A stretch of 64,000 nucleotides of DNA from Mesobacillus harenae (GTDB lineage: Bacteria > Bacillota > Bacilli > Bacillales > Cytobacillaceae). The notes below the pieces were generated by a model, which searched no databases, had not been told where the DNA came from, and saw only the letters and a list, made by a program, of their open reading frames with translations. The translations under genes were made by a program, and so were the position numbers. The DNA lies in the NCBI RefSeq assembly GCF_013343715.1, contig NZ_JABUNR010000006.1, positions 185,333 to 249,332 of the forward strand, in the 5' to 3' direction. How positions within the stretch are numbered: position 1 is the first letter of the stretch; each line of letters starts with the position of its first letter. Below, in pieces: positions 44,238 to 53,852 of this stretch.

Positions 44238-45803
44238 ATGGAAGGGACAATCTATTCACTTATACCACCCATTCTTGCCATAGGAATGGCTCTATTGACC
44301 AGGAGAGTTTTACTTTCCCTTGGGGTTGGAATCGTTTCAGCGGCGTTTTTGCTTAGCAATATGTTAGTAGGTGAAACACTTTCACTTACATGGACCACTT
44401 TCTCACAAATATTCTATATAGAAGGGGGGATTAATACATGGAACGTTTACATGCTGGTGTTTGTTCTGCAGCTAGGGATCTTTACAGGATTGGTAACGAT
44501 TTTAGGAGGTACAAAAGCATTTGGTGCATGGTTATTAAAGAGGGTGAAAACGAGAAAAGGTGCCTCTCTTTTCACAACAACAGCCGGGGTATTGATTTTT
44601 ATAGACGATTATTTTAACTGCATGGCCGTGGGACAGATTAGCAGGCCACTTACAGACCAACACAGAATATCTCGGGCAAAGCTTGCGTATTTTATTGACT
44701 CGACAGCCGCCCCTGTAGTTGTCATTTCACCCTTTTCAAGCTGGGGAGCTTATGTGATTGGAATCATAGGTTCTATATTAGCCACACATGGAATCACAGA
44801 ATATAGCCCATTATCAGCATATCTTCAAATTATACCTATGAATTTGTACGCTATTTCAGCAATTGTCATGACCTTTCTCGTTGCCTTTTACAATTTTAAT
44901 ATAGGTCCAATGAAGCTGGCAGAAAAAAAAGCCCAGGAGACAGGAGAGTTATTTGATCGTACAAAACCGATTCCAGGTGAATTAAAAACAAGTTTTCCAA
45001 TAAGTGATGCTGGAGGAACCGGGGACTTAATATGGCCGATCTTTGCATTAATATCAGGCACTATAGCCAGCATTGTCTGGCTTGGATATAAGGGAACTAA
45101 AGGAAAGGCAACCATGTTCTCCATTTTCGAAAATACAGATATAGCCACCGCCCTCGTATACGGTGGGTTTATCGGAATAGCCGTTGCTTCTGCCTTTGTG
45201 TTAAAACAAATACTCGTCTCAAAAAGCATCCAGCCGGCTTTTTTGCCAAAAGTTATTTATACAGGGATGGCTTCAATGCTGTCAGCTTGTTTTATTCTAA
45301 TATTTGCCTGGATGATTGGTACTCTGATCGCTCAGATTGAAACTGGCAGTTTTTTAGCTCATGTAGTGGAAAACTCCAACATCAGCACAGCTGTTTTACC
45401 GGCAGTGATATTTTTAGTGGCGATCATTATGTCATTTTCAACTGGTACCTCCTGGGGCACGTTTGGCATCATGCTGCCAATTGCCGGCAGTATCGCAGCT
45501 GGCATAGACGCAACTATCATTCTCCCTGCTCTTGCTGCAGTTCTTGCCGGTTCTGTAGTAGGGGATCATTGTTCGCCGATTTCGGATACAACCATCCTGT
45601 CCTCAACAGGTGCTGGCTGTAACCATATGGATCATGTTCTTACTCAATTACCTTATGCGATTATCTCAGCGATTATATCATCAGCAGGGTTTCTGGTTCT
45701 TGGAATTACAGGAAGTACCCTATTGGGATTGGCAACTTTAATTGTGCTATTCCTGATGCTTCAATCATTTATAAAGCGAAGGGGACAAACAGCAAAAATA
45801 TGA
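44238..45803 (+). CDS. NhaC family Na+/H+ antiporter
   Basis: A 521-residue membrane protein with about 12 helices. NhaC-family segments seen are GVLIFIDDYFNCMAVGQISR (the charged DD in a helix), STAAPVVVISPFSSWGAY, MSFSTGTSWGTFGIMLPIAG and GSVVGDHCSPISDTTILSST. It exchanges sodium (or malate/lactate in MleN-like members) for protons. ATG 44238 follows AAAGGAGG. In B. subtilis a NhaC gene (yheL) is also in the yhe region near yheC/yheD, so the neighbourhood may be old. It probably has its own promoter. Confidence 0.9.
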   Translation: MEGTIYSLIPPILAIGMALLTRRVLLSLGVGIVSAAFLLSNMLVGETLSLTWTTFSQIFYIEGGINTWNVYMLVFVLQLGIFTGLVTILGGTKAFGAWLLKRVKTRKGASLFTTTAGVLIFIDDYFNCMAVGQISRPLTDQHRISRAKLAYFIDSTAAPVVVISPFSSWGAYVIGIIGSILATHGITEYSPLSAYLQIIPMNLYAISAIVMTFLVAFYNFNIGPMKLAEKKAQETGELFDRTKPIPGELKTSFPISDAGGTGDLIWPIFALISGTIASIVWLGYKGTKGKATMFSIFENTDIATALVYGGFIGIAVASAFVLKQILVSKSIQPAFLPKVIYTGMASMLSACFILIFAWMIGTLIAQIETGSFLAHVVENSNISTAVLPAVIFLVAIIMSFSTGTSWGTFGIMLPIAGSIAAGIDATIILPALAAVLAGSVVGDHCSPISDTTILSSTGAGCNHMDHVLTQLPYAIISAIISSAGFLVLGITGSTLLGLATLIVLFLMLQSFIKRRGQTAKI

Positions 45804-45915
45804 TGTTTCGTTATGATGTGCTTCTTATAATTCATGTTTATTTTCCTTTCACATCCTATTTTCATATGAATAAATTAAGGGTGATACAGGACTCCAAGGG
45901 GAGAGGCTTAGGGCG

Positions 45916-47046
45916 AACATTACTCCAACAGTGAAGATTGGAATACAACTTCCACCCTTACAATTCCTTATGATTTGGCGGAGTCCAGTAATCTCGAAAA
46001 TGATTTGAAAAGAAATCTGTCCTTTGGCGACAGGATGGTGTTGATAAAAAATCATCGTGAAACATGATAAAAATAGAAACGAAATAACATTATCTTCAGA
46101 TTGTCTTAAACAGCTAATGATTCCCGTTTCTCTTTCATATAAGGTAAAAATCATGATAGATAACATTGTTATTGGACCCTTCATTGGTATTCTTGCGGCA
46201 CATTCAGAGAAAAAATTAAAGAAATTACTAAAAAGGCTTTCTCATTATATTGATCATTCCGCCCATTTTACAGATGCGCTGATTCCCTTCTCAACAGAAG
46301 GCATATTAGAAAAAATTCATGGTTTAGTCTTTGATCAAAAATCAGCTTCGTGGCAGAAGACTGTTTGCCCTATTCCTATAGCGGTCTATAGAAGGTTACG
46401 ATAAAAAAGCGAATTCGGATGTATTTGCAAGGGAGTGGCAATCCACCTCCAAAAATCTTCAATTCCCAATCTTTTTCTAAATGGAAAGTATATAAAATCC
46501 TTGTCCAAACCCCATATATAAAGGATTTTTTGCCCTACACTGAGCTTTATCATAATCCTGAAAGACTGTTGTACTTTTTGGAAAAACACGGTCCTACTTT
46601 TCTTAAACCATCTAAAGGATTTCCTAAAAAGTTCAGAACAAGGAAACGACACTGAGCAGGCATTTTCCAAAGACCAATTTAAAACCTATTTGAGGAAAAG
46701 CCTTCACGGCAAAAAGAATATTATTAAGCAAAAACTGCAACTAGCTTGCAGTGGCAATCCAGTTGTCGACTTCAGGCTATTTGTTTAAAAGACGAAAACC
46801 AGTTATGGAAATGCATTGGGTGGATTGGGAGGTGTGGTATTCCCGGCAGTATAGTTAGCAATCGATCAAGCGGAGGAAATGGAGAGACCGGTTATTCTGT
46901 TTTAGCAAGTTTATTGGGAACCCAGTCTTCCGAGGTTAAAGACATAAAGGATAAACTATTCGGCTATTGATTTAGGCGTAGATTGCGACTTTAACATTTG
47001 GATATTGGAAATGAACCATCGGTCACCAAACGACAAGGGGACATAA
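45916..47046 (+). pseudogene. Decayed YheC/YheD ATP-grasp gene
   Basis: Fragments of one YheC/D protein lie in order across all frames. STLTIPYDLAESSNLENDLK is at about 45930-46000, then KHDKNRNEITLSSDCLKQLM to VCPIPIAVYRRLR (46057-46404). A middle piece is at 46419-46655 (LKPSKGFPKKFR, a broken nucleotide loop), then KKNIIKQKLQ with VVDFRLFV. From 46787 comes DENQLWKCIGWIGRCGIPGS with SNRSSGG, and finally AIDLGVDCDFNIWILEMNHR ending at 47046. At least five frameshifts or stops and a deletion before the metal site make it inactive. It is most like the 40430 paralogue (shared GPFIGILA, SNRSSGG and RSPND/RYPND ends). Confidence 0.85.
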
Positions 47047-47178
47047 ACGTTACCGAGGGATTAAATCACATATTCTATATTACCTAAGACACCTGGCTGG
47101 TTTTTAAGAGACTGGATAAACTTGGATAAATCAGTGCCTAACCATACAAATTTATAAAAAGGTAGATGGTTTGTTTCA

Positions 47179-48402
47179 ATGAAATCAATTATTTTTCTTG
47201 GGGCACATAAATCTGGAACAAGCAGAGAAGCCCTAAAAATCGCTAAAGATATGGGATATTACACCATTTTATTGACCGACAGGAAAAAGTTTCTCGAACA
47301 GAGAGACGAGTTTAATGATGTTCACCAAATGGTTCTTCTTCCCGACCTTTTGGATTTGTCTAGAGTAGAAGAAGAAATAAACTTGTGCCAGTTGCAAGGA
47401 TACAAAATCGAGGCAATTATGAGCTTGATTGATCCGTTTGTTTTCCCTGCAGCTTTTATGTCAAAAAAGTTTGGATTAACCCAGTTATCAAGTGATGCTT
47501 TATATTTGATGGAAGAAAAAACCCGGTTTCGAAAAGCATTACAACAACTTTTCAGCTCTCCTTTTTTTCACGTCCACTCTCAAAATGAAACAGCTGAAGC
47601 TCTGTCAGAAAGGCTTGCTGAAAATTTGCCACTTATATTAAAGCCCGTTCTATCAAACGGATCAAAAGATATCCACCTCTCAATGTCAAAAGAAAGCCTT
47701 AAAAGATCCATTAAGCACCTTGAGTCAAAGTTTCCCGGCCAGCCGATTTTAATTGAGGAATACCTAATTGGCAGACAGTTTTTAGTTGAAATCGTAATGA
47801 TACATGGAAGGCTAAATATAGTTGGTGTGATCGAACAGGAATTTTCGGCTGCCAATCCTTTCATAGTAACGGACTACGCTTTCCCAGCCTTACTCAAGAG
47901 TAAAGAATATGAAAACCTCCTAAGAGAAATAGAACAAATTCTTGAAACTCTGGGTATGCAGCATGGTTCATGTCATTTAGAAATGAAAATGGTCAACAAC
48001 GAATGGAAGCTTATCGAGGTTAATCCCAGAATGTCAGGCGGAGCTATGAACAAAATTATCATGGAAGGAAGTGGGGTTAACTTGGTTCAGGAAATTATAA
48101 AGCTGAATTTAAAGCTGTCTCCGTCCTTTATTCCTACTAAAAATGATCATGTTTATGCTGCCTTTTCAACCGTCAATACCAGTGGAAAATTATTGAAGGT
48201 CACTGGAAAAAATAAGGCTTTAAAGATGCAAGGGGTTAAAGTTGTCTATGTAAAACCCCGCAAAGGGACAATTGTAACACAGCCCTATTCAATGGGTGAT
48301 AGATATGCTTATGTGGTGGCAGCAGGTGACTCTCCTGAGAAAGCCAGACAAATCGCGTTATCGGCTAGAAACCAAATTCAATTTTATATAGAACCTTTAT
48401 AG
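47179..48402 (+). CDS. ATP-grasp ligase (CARNS/BacD-like)
   Basis: 407 residues of the carbamoyl-phosphate-synthase-like ATP-grasp type. It has an N-terminal Rossmann-like domain (IIFLGAHKSGTSREALKIAK), the ATP loop LILKPVLSNGSKDIHLS, the IEEYLIGRQFLVEIVMI strand, and metal site LIEVNPRMSGGAMNKII (E, N, R intact). Enzymes of this shape join an amino acid to another amino acid or amine (BacD, carnosine synthase). ATG 47179 has only a weak ribosome site (AAAAAGGTAG). It is 12 bp upstream of a YheC/D gene and surely cotranscribed with it. The substrate is unknown. Confidence 0.87.
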   Translation: MKSIIFLGAHKSGTSREALKIAKDMGYYTILLTDRKKFLEQRDEFNDVHQMVLLPDLLDLSRVEEEINLCQLQGYKIEAIMSLIDPFVFPAAFMSKKFGLTQLSSDALYLMEEKTRFRKALQQLFSSPFFHVHSQNETAEALSERLAENLPLILKPVLSNGSKDIHLSMSKESLKRSIKHLESKFPGQPILIEEYLIGRQFLVEIVMIHGRLNIVGVIEQEFSAANPFIVTDYAFPALLKSKEYENLLREIEQILETLGMQHGSCHLEMKMVNNEWKLIEVNPRMSGGAMNKIIMEGSGVNLVQEIIKLNLKLSPSFIPTKNDHVYAAFSTVNTSGKLLKVTGKNKALKMQGVKVVYVKPRKGTIVTQPYSMGDRYAYVVAAGDSPEKARQIALSARNQIQFYIEPL

Positions 48403-48414
48403 GAGGAGGGAAAA

Positions 48415-49428
48415 ATGCCTCTAATTGGTATGCTGCACAACCCTAAGCATCCGAAGAACGTAAGAAAGGCCTATCCCTTTGCAGCTGTCGCTAAAATAGA
48501 AGGCCTGGAATTTTTTTATTTTTCGTATCGGGATGTTTCCATCGAAAAAGAAAATATTATGGGCTGGATTTATGAAAACGGCAACTGGATAAAGAAGAAA
48601 ATGCCTTATCCAGATGTAATTATTAATTTAATCGGGCCCATAACGGAAAAACAACAAAAAGTAAAAAATAGCCTAAAACAAAAATGTAAATTCACAAGCT
48701 ATTCTGTAGGGAACAAAATGAGAGTTTATAAAAAAATATCTAAAGGAGAAATTTTTGCTGATTACCTTATACCCACTGTAAAAATAGAAAATGAGATGAG
48801 TATTTTAAACTTCCTTGATAAATTTTCGAAGGTTGTCATTAAGCCTTATTCAGGTAATAAAGGAAGAAATGTATATTTTGCCGAAAGAAAACACAGTGAG
48901 CAAATCATTCTGACTGATTCGGATCAAGTGAAAATATTGCACAACTCAGATTTTTTGCCATATATGAAGACTCTCATTTCTGTAGAAAAGTATCTTATTC
49001 AGCCCTATATTGTTTGTAAAACCAAGAAAGGTTTAGCTTTTGATTTTCGTATACATGTTCAAAAAAATGGACGACAGGAGTGGGAAACTACACTTATTTA
49101 TCCTCGGATTAGCGGTACTAGCAAACTAATAAGCAACATTAACAGAGGAGGTTATCGCGGGGAACTTCTTCCATTTCTACTAGATGAATTTGGTGCTGAA
49201 TCTTATAAAATAAAAGAGCAATTGGAACAGTTCTCCTTTACGTTTCCTGGTCATTTTGAATCATTATATAAACACGATTTTGATGAACTCGGAATTGATG
49301 TCGGGTTGGATCAAAAGCATAAGTTATGGATATTTGAAGTGAATTGTAAACCGGGCTCAAAACATAGAGAATTTGAGGTTGCCAAACGGCTTTTACCTTA
49401 CGCAGTTTCGCTTTCCCCCTCTAAATAA
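48415..49428 (+). CDS. YheC/YheD family ATP-grasp protein, short form
   Basis: 337 residues, nearer to B. subtilis YheC (363) than YheD. It lacks the N-terminal beta domain of the paralogues and starts MPLIGMLHNPKHPKNVRKAY. ATP-grasp parts: IKPYSGNKGRNVYFAE (nucleotide loop), GLAFDFRIHVQKN (D-F-R), ISNINRGGYRGELLP, and metal site LWIFEVNCKPGSKH (E and N intact). ATG 48415 follows GGAGGAGGG. It is paired with the CARNS/BacD-like ligase upstream, and a CotY/CotZ-type gene follows 93 bp later. Confidence 0.87.
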   Translation: MPLIGMLHNPKHPKNVRKAYPFAAVAKIEGLEFFYFSYRDVSIEKENIMGWIYENGNWIKKKMPYPDVIINLIGPITEKQQKVKNSLKQKCKFTSYSVGNKMRVYKKISKGEIFADYLIPTVKIENEMSILNFLDKFSKVVIKPYSGNKGRNVYFAERKHSEQIILTDSDQVKILHNSDFLPYMKTLISVEKYLIQPYIVCKTKKGLAFDFRIHVQKNGRQEWETTLIYPRISGTSKLISNINRGGYRGELLPFLLDEFGAESYKIKEQLEQFSFTFPGHFESLYKHDFDELGIDVGLDQKHKLWIFEVNCKPGSKHREFEVAKRLLPYAVSLSPSK

Positions 49429-49521
49429 TTCAAATGCCTATGTCTAATTTCATTCAATCATTGCACTAATGAAACGTAATCTATATATCTTATAATAAAA
49501 CAGCGGATTGGAGGGGGGATT

Positions 49522-49971
49522 ATGGGTAACTTAAATTCAGGTGGATCTTGCGTCTGCGAAGCTTTGGGAGAACTAAAGGAGTTTCAGGATATGATTGCTG
49601 AATCAAATACAAAGTTTTTCGGAAGGTTACTGCACAAGACGATTGGTACAGACAGCATTCCTTTTTTATTGTTTAATCAAAAGGGGTTACTTATGCTGGA
49701 TGGTTTCGGTATAAATCAAAAAAAAGGCAAAAAGGAACATGTGAAATCTCAATATTTTCTGTTGAAAGAAATTGACAAGGCTAATTGCAGAGCTAAAATT
49801 TCCCTGCTGAAGCCAATGATTATACACGATAGCTCAGAGAATTTATTATGTGACGTTATTAAACTTGAAAAAACAGGTGTCTGTATAGAAATTGATTTAT
49901 CCGGTCTGTGTGCTATCCAACTATTGGATATTGATTTGCTTAAAAGAAAAATTGTTATAGAGCCTAAATGA
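49522..49971 (+). CDS. CotY/CotZ family spore coat protein
   Basis: 149 residues. The layout matches CotZ/CotY/ExsY: an N-terminal SCVCEALGELKEFQDMIAES, the middle GTDSIPFLLFNQKGLLMLDG, and the C-terminal block LLCDVIKLEKTGVCIEIDLS then GLCAIQLLDIDLL. Cys content (C11, C13 and three or more later) fits, but it is lower than the usual 10 or so, so cross-linking may be weaker. CotY and CotZ form the outer crust or exosporium lattice. ATG 49522 follows GGAGGGGGG. Its position directly after the YheC/D-ligase pair ties the cluster to the spore surface. Confidence 0.87.
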   Translation: MGNLNSGGSCVCEALGELKEFQDMIAESNTKFFGRLLHKTIGTDSIPFLLFNQKGLLMLDGFGINQKKGKKEHVKSQYFLLKEIDKANCRAKISLLKPMIIHDSSENLLCDVIKLEKTGVCIEIDLSGLCAIQLLDIDLLKRKIVIEPK

Positions 49972-50394
49972 GGTGCTAGCAATGAACGTTCAATCTAAAA
50001 ATACAGCTAAGGAGCTTTACATTTTGCTAAACAACGAACAGATCAGTTCAGTTAGCTAGCCGACTATCATATGATTTTCCAGAATCCATAACTAACTAGC
50101 TCCTGAACAGGCTGGTTTTGTCCCAGAAGCCAGTGATAGCATTTTAGAGCTTTGTCCCTTTTTAAGACAGGCAGTAAACTCTTCCTAATTGTCGGGTTTA
50201 TAAGTGCCATCGGAACATAAGGTTTGAAAGTCAAGGATTAATACATCACTTTTCCGTGGTAAACTCTTAGGTAGGGCAGTTTTTACAAAAAAAGTCCAAA
50301 AATATGCAAGGATTAAATTCAATTAGTTCCCATGGCTGCTCATCTTTGTATATAATCAATAATTAACACGAAGACAAAACAGGAGGAAATGCAA
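49972..50394. other. Intergenic region before purU, with a possible 25-codon frame
   Basis: 423 bp. ATG 49982, seven bases after GAGGTG, opens a 25-codon frame (MNVQSKNTAKELYILLNNEQ..., ends TAG 50059); it may be a truncated gene or a coupled peptide, with little support. The rest is without a gene; purU promoter elements must lie at its right end. Confidence 0.4.
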
Positions 50395-51246
50395 ATGGAA
50401 GGTAGATTACTTATATGTTGTCAGGACCAGCGGGGAATTGTCTCGGCTGTTTCTGCATTTTTGTTTGAGCAAGGAGCTAATATCACTCATTCTGACCAGC
50501 ACAGCACGGATCCGGAAGGCGGACTCTTTTTTATGAGAATCGCCTTTCACCTTGAAGGATTGGCTGACAAATGGCACGATTTAACTGAGAAGTTTTTACC
50601 TATAGCAGAGAGCTTTAAAATGGAATGGAAAATTACCACGCCTGCGAACCGGAAACGAGTGGCGATTTTTGTATCTAAGGAGGATCATTGTCTGCAGGAT
50701 TTGCTATACCGGTGGCAGACTGGAGAACTGGATGCCGATATTCCACTTGTTATCAGCAATCATACCGACATGGAAGAACTAGTGACGTCATTGGGAATTC
50801 CATATCACCATATTCCTGTTGTTAAGGGGCAGAAGGAGGAAGCAACCCGTCAGCATTTAGAACTCTTAGAAAAAGAAAGAATTGACAGTGTTATTTTAGC
50901 ACGGTATATGCAGATCATTCCTGGTGAGTTTATTGAGAAGTATCAAAACCAAATGATTAATATTCACCATTCGTTTTTGCCGGCCTTTGTAGGCGGAAAT
51001 CCATATAGCCAGGCCTATCAACGAGGTGTTAAGATTATTGGCGCAACAGCCCACTATGTTACAGAGGAGCTTGACCAAGGGCCAATTATTGAGCAGGATG
51101 TTGAACGTGTCGACCATCGGCTTCATATTCCTGACTTAAAGAATGTCGGCAGGGATATAGAAAGAATGGTTCTAGCACGTGCCGTAAAATGGCATCTGGA
51201 TGATAAAATTCTTGTCTATGGGAATAAAACCGTCGTTTTTCGCTAA
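50395..51246 (+). CDS. purU: Formyltetrahydrofolate deformylase
   Basis: 283 residues. An N-terminal ACT domain (RLLICCQDQRGIVSAVSAFL) is followed by a formyltransferase-like domain with NIHHSFLPAFVGGNPYSQAY and GVKIIGATAHYVTEELDQGP, which holds the catalytic Asn, His and Asp of PurU. It hydrolyses 10-formyl-THF to formate and THF, feeding purine synthesis and one-carbon balance. ATG 50395 is chosen because GGAGG lies eight bases upstream; ATG 50389 is only two bases from that site. Monocistronic. Confidence 0.94.
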   Translation: MEGRLLICCQDQRGIVSAVSAFLFEQGANITHSDQHSTDPEGGLFFMRIAFHLEGLADKWHDLTEKFLPIAESFKMEWKITTPANRKRVAIFVSKEDHCLQDLLYRWQTGELDADIPLVISNHTDMEELVTSLGIPYHHIPVVKGQKEEATRQHLELLEKERIDSVILARYMQIIPGEFIEKYQNQMINIHHSFLPAFVGGNPYSQAYQRGVKIIGATAHYVTEELDQGPIIEQDVERVDHRLHIPDLKNVGRDIERMVLARAVKWHLDDKILVYGNKTVVFR

Positions 51247-51365
51247 TACCCATAAAGTGAATCGGAAGTTTCACAGAAATGTTTTAACAAAATGACAGAT
51301 AATCGCTATAATATTAACGGATGGTTTTTTGAGCCTACATAGACTAAAAATCAAGGAGAGAAATG

Positions 51366-52295
51366 ATGGAAAAAATACTTGTATTTGGACATAAAAATCC
51401 TGACACAGATACAATCTGTTCAGCCATTGCTTATGCACAGCTAAAATCCAAGCTTGGGTTAAATGCTGAACCTGTTCGTTTAGGAGAAGTAAACGGGGAA
51501 ACTCAATACGCTTTGGACTATTTCAAAGCTGAAGCTCCTCGCTTAGTTGAACAGGTTGCAGGTGAAGCGAAACAAGTCATACTTGTTGACCATAATGAGC
51601 GCCAGCAAAGCGCCAATGATATTGACCAGGTCGAGGTCATTGAAGTAATTGACCACCACCGGATTGCTAACTTTGAAACGAGCGGTCCGCTTTATTACCG
51701 TGCTGAGCCAGTCGGCTGCACAGCTACTATTTTAAACAAGCTTTACAAAGAGAAAAATGTTTCAATTGAAAAGGAAACAGCAGGCCTCATGCTTTCTGCC
51801 ATTATCTCTGATTCTTTATTATTTAAATCACCGACATGTACAGACGAAGACGTGGCAGCCGCCAATGAATTGGCAGAAATCGCTGGGGTGAATATAGAGG
51901 AATACGGCTTAGCAATGTTAAAGGCTGGTGCAGATTTAAGCCAGAAAACCATTGAGCAGTTGATCTCATTGGATGCAAAGGAATTCCAAATGGGTTCTGC
52001 CAAAGTGGAAATTGCTCAGATTAATACAGTGGATACCAAGGATGTCCTTGCACGCCAGTCAGAGCTGGAAGCAGCCCTTGAGAAGGTCATTGCAGAAAAA
52101 GAACTGGATCTGTTTGTTTTCGTTATTACGGATATTCTCGAAAGTGACTCTGTCGTGCTTGCAAAAGGACGTTCTACGGATGCGGTTGAAAAAGCATTCG
52201 GTGTTTCCCTGGAAAACAGTACTGCTGTATTAAAGGGCGTTGTCTCACGTAAAAAGCAAGTTGTACCTGTATTGACAGATGCTTTTACAAAATAA
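51366..52295 (+). CDS. ppaC: Manganese-dependent inorganic pyrophosphatase
   Basis: 309 residues, the same as B. subtilis PpaC. DHH-family motifs: [20 protein letters not shown] at the N-terminus (H and two D ligands), [19 protein letters not shown] and [10 protein letters not shown]; the C-terminal DHHA2 part has [10 protein letters not shown], which binds phosphate. It splits pyrophosphate in the cytoplasm. ATG 51366 follows AAGGAG at seven bases and gives the family start [16 protein letters not shown] bidirectional terminator follows. Confidence 0.95.
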   Translation: MEKILVFGHKNPDTDTICSAIAYAQLKSKLGLNAEPVRLGEVNGETQYALDYFKAEAPRLVEQVAGEAKQVILVDHNERQQSANDIDQVEVIEVIDHHRIANFETSGPLYYRAEPVGCTATILNKLYKEKNVSIEKETAGLMLSAIISDSLLFKSPTCTDEDVAAANELAEIAGVNIEEYGLAMLKAGADLSQKTIEQLISLDAKEFQMGSAKVEIAQINTVDTKDVLARQSELEAALEKVIAEKELDLFVFVITDILESDSVVLAKGRSTDAVEKAFGVSLENSTAVLKGVVSRKKQVVPVLTDAFTK

Positions 52296-52300
52296 TACAC

Positions 52301-52346
52301 AAAGAAAAAACGCATGGGATTCAATCTCTCAATGCGTTTTTTCTTT
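52301..52346. terminator. Bidirectional terminator after ppaC
   Basis: AAAGAAAAAACGCAT and ATGCGTTTTTTCTTT, 15 bp perfect stem. It overlaps the end of the convergent 101-aa membrane protein gene. Confidence 0.9.
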
Positions 52347-52626
52347 GTCTATCAAGGTGCTTTCCTTCTTTGTTAAAAAGGGTCTTATAGGCAAGGGCAG
52401 CAGCACCTGCAATCATTACTGTACTTGTTAGGAAAAACATCATTGTATAATTTGAAATGCTCTTCACTGGAACTTGGTCATTAATCTCAAAGCCAAAGAA
52501 AAATATCCCAATCCCATCTCCATCTACACTGGCGCCCAATGAATTTAATTCCATTCCCTTACTTAATGCCGATACTCCTATAATTACCAGTAATACAAAA
52601 GCAATAATATTTAAAGGCTTTTTCAT
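52321..52626 (-). CDS. Small membrane protein (101 aa)
   Basis: 101 residues with two hydrophobic helices (about 5-24 and 63-84) flanking a Gly/Asp-rich loop (SLGASVDGDGIGIFFFGFE), and a basic tail (LDRQRKNALRD). ATG 52626 follows AGGAGGAAT, a very good ribosome site. Family not recognised. Convergent with ppaC; it ends within the shared terminator stem. Confidence 0.75.
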   Translation of the reverse strand: MKKPLNIIAFVLLVIIGVSALSKGMELNSLGASVDGDGIGIFFFGFEINDQVPVKSISNYTMMFFLTSTVMIAGAAALAYKTLFNKEGKHLDRQRKNALRD

Positions 52627-52746
52627 GGATTCCTCCTGTTTGGTTATGTAGTTAGAATATTCTAATAACAGTTACTACTATTATAAATATCTGATGAAAT
52701 AAAGGCAATTAACATTTTTGAATCGTGTTTAACAAACCAAAAAATA

Positions 52747-52777
52747 AAGATGCTTCCTAAAGGGAAGCACCTTTTTT
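52747..52777. terminator. Terminator after nadE
   Basis: TGCTTCC and GGAAGC-type arms with A/T tracts on both sides; seven bases before the nadE stop. Confidence 0.7.
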
Positions 52778-52783
52778 CTACGT

Positions 52784-53605
52784 CTATTTCTTCCACCAAT
52801 CATCAAACATGGATGCTGGGTTATGCCGTTTATGCTGGGAAATTAAATAACGCTGCTCGATTTTGGATGAAACTTCTTCTGGCACTTTATTGCCTTCCAA
52901 GTATTCGTCAATAGCATCGTATGAAACCCCTAATTCTGTTTCATCTGCCTGCTGTGGTTTGTTATCCAATAGATCCGCAGTTGGTACTTTTAAATATAAG
53001 CGTTCTTCTGCCTTTAGTTCCTTAAGCAATTCCCGGCCCTGGCGCTTGGATAGACCTGAAAGTGGTAGAACATCTGCACCGCCATCTCCATATTTTGTGA
53101 AAAAACCTGTAACTGCCTCAGCAGCATGATCGGTTCCAATGACAAGCAATCCTTCTTGTCCGGCGATCGCATATTGAGTAATCATACGGACACGCGCCTT
53201 AACATTCCCTTTGTTAAAGTCTGTTAATGGTTCCCCAATAGCCTGTTCATACTGATCAGCAAACGAGCCGACAGTTGTCTGGATGTTAAAGGTGTGGCTT
53301 TCATCTGGCTTAATAAAGTCCAATGCCAATTGGGCATCATCCTCATCATGCTGAACTCCGTATGGAAGGCGTACAGCCACAAACTTTGCTTCTTTACCCT
53401 CAGACCGCAATTCCTCTACAGCAATCTGGGCAAGCTTTCCCGCTAAAGTTGAATCTTGACCGCCGCTAATGCCTAGCACAAACCCTTTCGCTTTTGCAGT
53501 AGTAAGGTAGTTTTTTAAGAAATCAATTCGGTCTCTAATTTCCCCCTTAGGATCGATACTAGGTTTTACATGCAATGATTGAATAATCTCATTCTGTAAA
53601 CTCAA
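52784..53605 (-). CDS. nadE: Ammonia-dependent NAD+ synthetase
   Basis: 273 residues (B. subtilis NadE is 272). ATP-pyrophosphatase loop [19 protein letters not shown] near residue 44, [40 protein letters not shown], and [17 protein letters not shown]. There is no glutaminase domain, so ammonia is the nitrogen donor. It makes NAD from deamido-NAD as a cytosolic dimer. The start is ATG 53605, with GGAGGTTG upstream. Monocistronic. Confidence 0.95.
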   Translation of the reverse strand: MSLQNEIIQSLHVKPSIDPKGEIRDRIDFLKNYLTTAKAKGFVLGISGGQDSTLAGKLAQIAVEELRSEGKEAKFVAVRLPYGVQHDEDDAQLALDFIKPDESHTFNIQTTVGSFADQYEQAIGEPLTDFNKGNVKARVRMITQYAIAGQEGLLVIGTDHAAEAVTGFFTKYGDGGADVLPLSGLSKRQGRELLKELKAEERLYLKVPTADLLDNKPQQADETELGVSYDAIDEYLEGNKVPEEVSSKIEQRYLISQHKRHNPASMFDDWWKK

Positions 53606-53852
53606 AATGACAACCTCCTCGAAATTCGCTAATACTTATAAGATAACCTTGTTTTAAAATTAATGCTAATGTTCTACATTTAAACATTAAATAAAGGGAT
53701 ATATTCCTTAATACCCGTTTTCCACCCCCTTTATAAACGTTTTTGAAAGAAATTATCTGGACTAATGTTTGAATAACCCTAGGAGGATTTGGAGTTACTA
53801 GATTAGGGAAGGGTAACATTAACGATTGATTTTAGGAATGAGGTGCACTTAT

